Assembly: GCA_037147235.1 (NCBI GenBank)
Contig: JBAWVO010000167.1
Coordinates: 1 to 14,243 of the forward strand
Source: JANXQG01 sp037147235
Lineage (GTDB): Bacteria > Planctomycetota > Planctomycetia > Pirellulales > Thermoguttaceae
Direction of reading: 5' to 3'
Length of the DNA stretch: 14,243 nt
Below are positions 12,957 through 14,243 of the stretch, piece by piece. The translations under genes were made by a program, and so were the position numbers. Position 1 is the first letter of the stretch, and each line of letters begins with the position of its first letter. The notes under the pieces were generated by a model. That model saw nothing but the letters and a program-made list of their open reading frames with translations, was not told where the DNA came from and ran no database searches.

Positions 12957-13745
12957 ATGAACGCTCAACAGCTTGAACAGCTTGCCGCCCGCTTGATCGC
13001 CGGGCAACTTTCGGTTTCCGACTTCGTCGGCCAGGTGCAAAATTCGGGCATTGCCGACGTGGGGCCGGCACAGGTTGATTTGGATCGCCATCGCCGCTGT
13101 GGTTTTCCCGAGGTGGTATTTTCGCAAGGCAAGACCGTCGAGGCGATTGCCAGGATTTTTCACGCCCAGCTTGAGCACGGAGAGGACGTACTGGCCACTC
13201 GGATGTCAACCGAGCAGGCGGCTGAGTTGCTTTCGCAGTTCCCTGCGGCCCAATATAACCCGATCGGGCGGACGTTTCGCATTGTCCAGCCGCCGAAAGA
13301 CGAGCATGTCAAAACCGCCGTTGGCCGGGTGACGATCGTCACGGCGGGCACAAGCGATCTGCCGGTGGCCGAAGAGGCGCGAGAGACGGCCCTCTGGACC
13401 GGTGCGGCGGTACACTACGTGCAGGATGTCGGTGTGGCCGGGCCACATCGGCTGGCGGCCAATCTCCACCTGCTGGCCGATGCCGACGCGATCGTCGTCG
13501 TCGCCGGCATGGAAGGGGCACTGCCCAGCGTCGTCGGCGGCTACGTTTCCTGTCCCGTGATCGGAGTGCCCACCAGCGTTGGTTACGGTGCCGCCTTCGG
13601 CGGATTGGCCGCGCTGCTGGGAATGCTCAATAGCTGTGCCTCGAACGTCAGTGTCGTGAACATCGACGCCGGGTTCAAAGGCGGGTATGTGGCGGGGATG
13701 ATCGCGAAGAACGCGGCAAAGGCGAGGGGAAAAATTGAAAATTGA
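12957..13745 (+). CDS. larB: Pyridinium-3,5-biscarboxylic acid mononucleotide synthase LarB
   Basis: LarB carboxylates nicotinic acid adenine dinucleotide and releases AMP, the first step toward the nickel-pincer nucleotide cofactor of lactate racemase LarA and relatives. The 262-residue protein has an N-terminal helical region (1-60), the family's DRHRRCGFPEVVFSQGKT segment (about 42-60), and a PurE-like domain: TAGTSDLPVAEEA, VHYVQDVGVAGPHR, VVVAGMEGALPSVVGGYVSCPVIGVPTSVGYG and GMLNSCASNVSVVNIDAGF. Cys227 in NSCAS is the likely catalytic cysteine. ATG 12957 has a weak TAGGAT about 12 bases upstream. No larC, larE or larA is adjacent in the window. The last codons (KIEN-stop) are read from a heptanucleotide repeat, so the true C-terminus may have been altered slightly, outside the conserved domain. 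Confidence 0.94.
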   Translation: MNAQQLEQLAARLIAGQLSVSDFVGQVQNSGIADVGPAQVDLDRHRRCGFPEVVFSQGKTVEAIARIFHAQLEHGEDVLATRMSTEQAAELLSQFPAAQYNPIGRTFRIVQPPKDEHVKTAVGRVTIVTAGTSDLPVAEEARETALWTGAAVHYVQDVGVAGPHRLAANLHLLADADAIVVVAGMEGALPSVVGGYVSCPVIGVPTSVGYGAAFGGLAALLGMLNSCASNVSVVNIDAGFKGGYVAGMIAKNAAKARGKIEN

Positions 13746-13965
13746 AAATTGAAAATTGCTGACACTATCGGATTCTATGTGTTGGCCTGTTATTACGAGG
13801 TTTCTTGGCCAGACCGCCGCATGCAACCGTCTCAGACTACCCGCTCTTCCGTTAAATTGGGCTGACTACGAAGAACCGGTATCCAATTTTGCCTCAATTT
13901 GGTCAACACATAGAAAAAGTTAGTGTCAGGAAAATTGAAAAATGAAAAATGCAAAATACAAAATG
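13731..13965 (+). repeat. AAAATTG heptanucleotide array, interrupted by an insertion
   Basis: Four perfect tandem AAAATTG units occupy 13731-13758. After the 13759-13929 element, the array resumes at 13931 with AAAATTG, AAAAATG, AAAAATG, CAAAATA and CAAAATG (to 13965), so the right part is decayed. The array overlaps the last five codons of larB and supplies its TGA. A 7-base unit shifts frame at each gain or loss, so copy-number change would alter the LarB end. Confidence 0.85.
13751..13937. mobile_element. MITE inserted in the heptanucleotide array, 8-bp duplication
   Basis: The element is 13759-13929 (171 bp). Inverted ends share CTGACACTA at the tip, differ over about 6 bases, then share TCTATGTGTTG-CC (about 29 bp per arm). 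It is flanked by GAAAATTG at 13751-13758 and 13930-13937. The extra G breaks the 7-base phase of the array exactly as an 8-bp target duplication predicts. The roughly 113-bp centre has no gene. Its ends are unlike those of the other two duplicated elements. Confidence 0.8.
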
Positions 13966-14022
13966 CGGACACGGGATCATTGACGACTAGGTAGCGACTT
14001 CCGGGACGAAATCGTTGTTCTA

Positions 14023-14143
14023 AGAATCTGTCTCAGAACTCACCGCAGAGGACGCAGAGGATCGCAGAAGCCCTCAATTAGGATTCATCCTCTGCGTACC
14101 TCCGCGTCCTCTGCGGTGAAAAAGACCTTTTGAGATAGTTTCT
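14023..14143. repeat. Palindromic repeat with CACCGCAGAGGACGC arms
   Basis: CACCGCAGAGGACGC (14041-14055) is matched in inverse by GCGTCCTCTGCGGTG (14104-14118), with more pairing inward (CGCAGAG/CTCTGCG). Outer, weaker arms AGAATCTGTCTCAGAA (14023-14038) and TTTTGAGATAGTTTCT (14128-14143, inverse) extend the unit. A perfect 15-bp stem plus inner pairs would form a strong hairpin. From memory, similar CACCGCAGAG palindromes are widespread in bacterial genomes; I cannot check this here. Confidence 0.7.
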
Positions 14144-14181
14144 AAATCGTGAAACGAAATATTGCCACAGGACAGACCTGA

Positions 14182-14243
14182 CTCAATTCTCAATTCTCAA
14201 TTCTCAATTCTCAATTCTCAATTCTCAATTCTCAATTCTCAAT
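14182..14243 (+). repeat. CTCAATT heptanucleotide tandem array, continues off the window
   Basis: Almost nine uninterrupted 7-bp units (CTCAATT) run to the window end with no sequence variation. On the other strand the unit is AATTGAG, one base different from the AATTGAA rotation of the 13731 array. The lack of decay suggests recent expansion. The true length is not visible. Confidence 0.95.

Noticed and set aside
13731..14243. CRISPR-like array
   Set aside because: The units are 7-bp tandem repeats without spacers, and the inverted units are MITE-like. No cas genes are present.

Overview
The window looks like a chromosomal segment of a planctomycete, probably Pirellulales-like. The left edge is the start of a 16S rRNA gene on the minus strand. 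Its first ~57 bases carry the planctomycete-style 5' sequence (GAATGAACGTTGG, then GCGTGGATTAGGCATG). A membrane-anchored PQQ-type beta-propeller protein, GC-rich genes separated by long gaps, and many palindromic repeats fit the same group. The assignment is inference from short sequence only.

Layout: 1-57, 5' end of the 16S gene (minus), with a good sigma-70-like promoter at 301-328 and a boxA antitermination site at 236-249. 675-2729, metG (minus). 3141-4115, a coiled-coil protein of unknown function, then 4252-5160 cheR and 5298-7394 recG (all plus). 8063-9685, a PQQ-like beta-propeller protein with three N-terminal membrane segments. 9888-12200, an exported GH3 beta-glucosidase (bglX-like). 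12957-13745, larB (nickel-pincer cofactor synthesis). The genes are mostly housekeeping or stand-alone. I see no tight operon and no defence, secondary-metabolite or CRISPR locus. The coiled-coil gene and cheR, 136 bp apart, are the only pair that may work together.

The unusual content is between the genes. At least three short non-coding insertions have terminal inverted repeats and direct flanking duplications: 7819-8034 (9-bp TCACACGAT), 12553-12671 (9-bp TTCCCCTCA) and 13759-13929 (8-bp GAAAATTG). Separately, there are inverted pairs of GTAG-headed hairpins at 572-634, 2819-2879 and 12788-12871, plus solitary ones at 5204-5232 and 7440-7470. This is the architecture of REP/REPIN elements mobilised by RAYT transposases. 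Three of these pairs, and a more degenerate GTAG...CTAC core in the 7819-8034 element, sit inside longer inverted-repeat units. An end of the 12.8-kb unit recurs alone at 517-547. Two heptanucleotide arrays of related sequence in opposite orientation lie downstream of larB, and one of them supplies the larB stop codon and was itself interrupted by the 13759-13929 element. No transposase gene is present, so all these elements would depend on enzymes encoded elsewhere.
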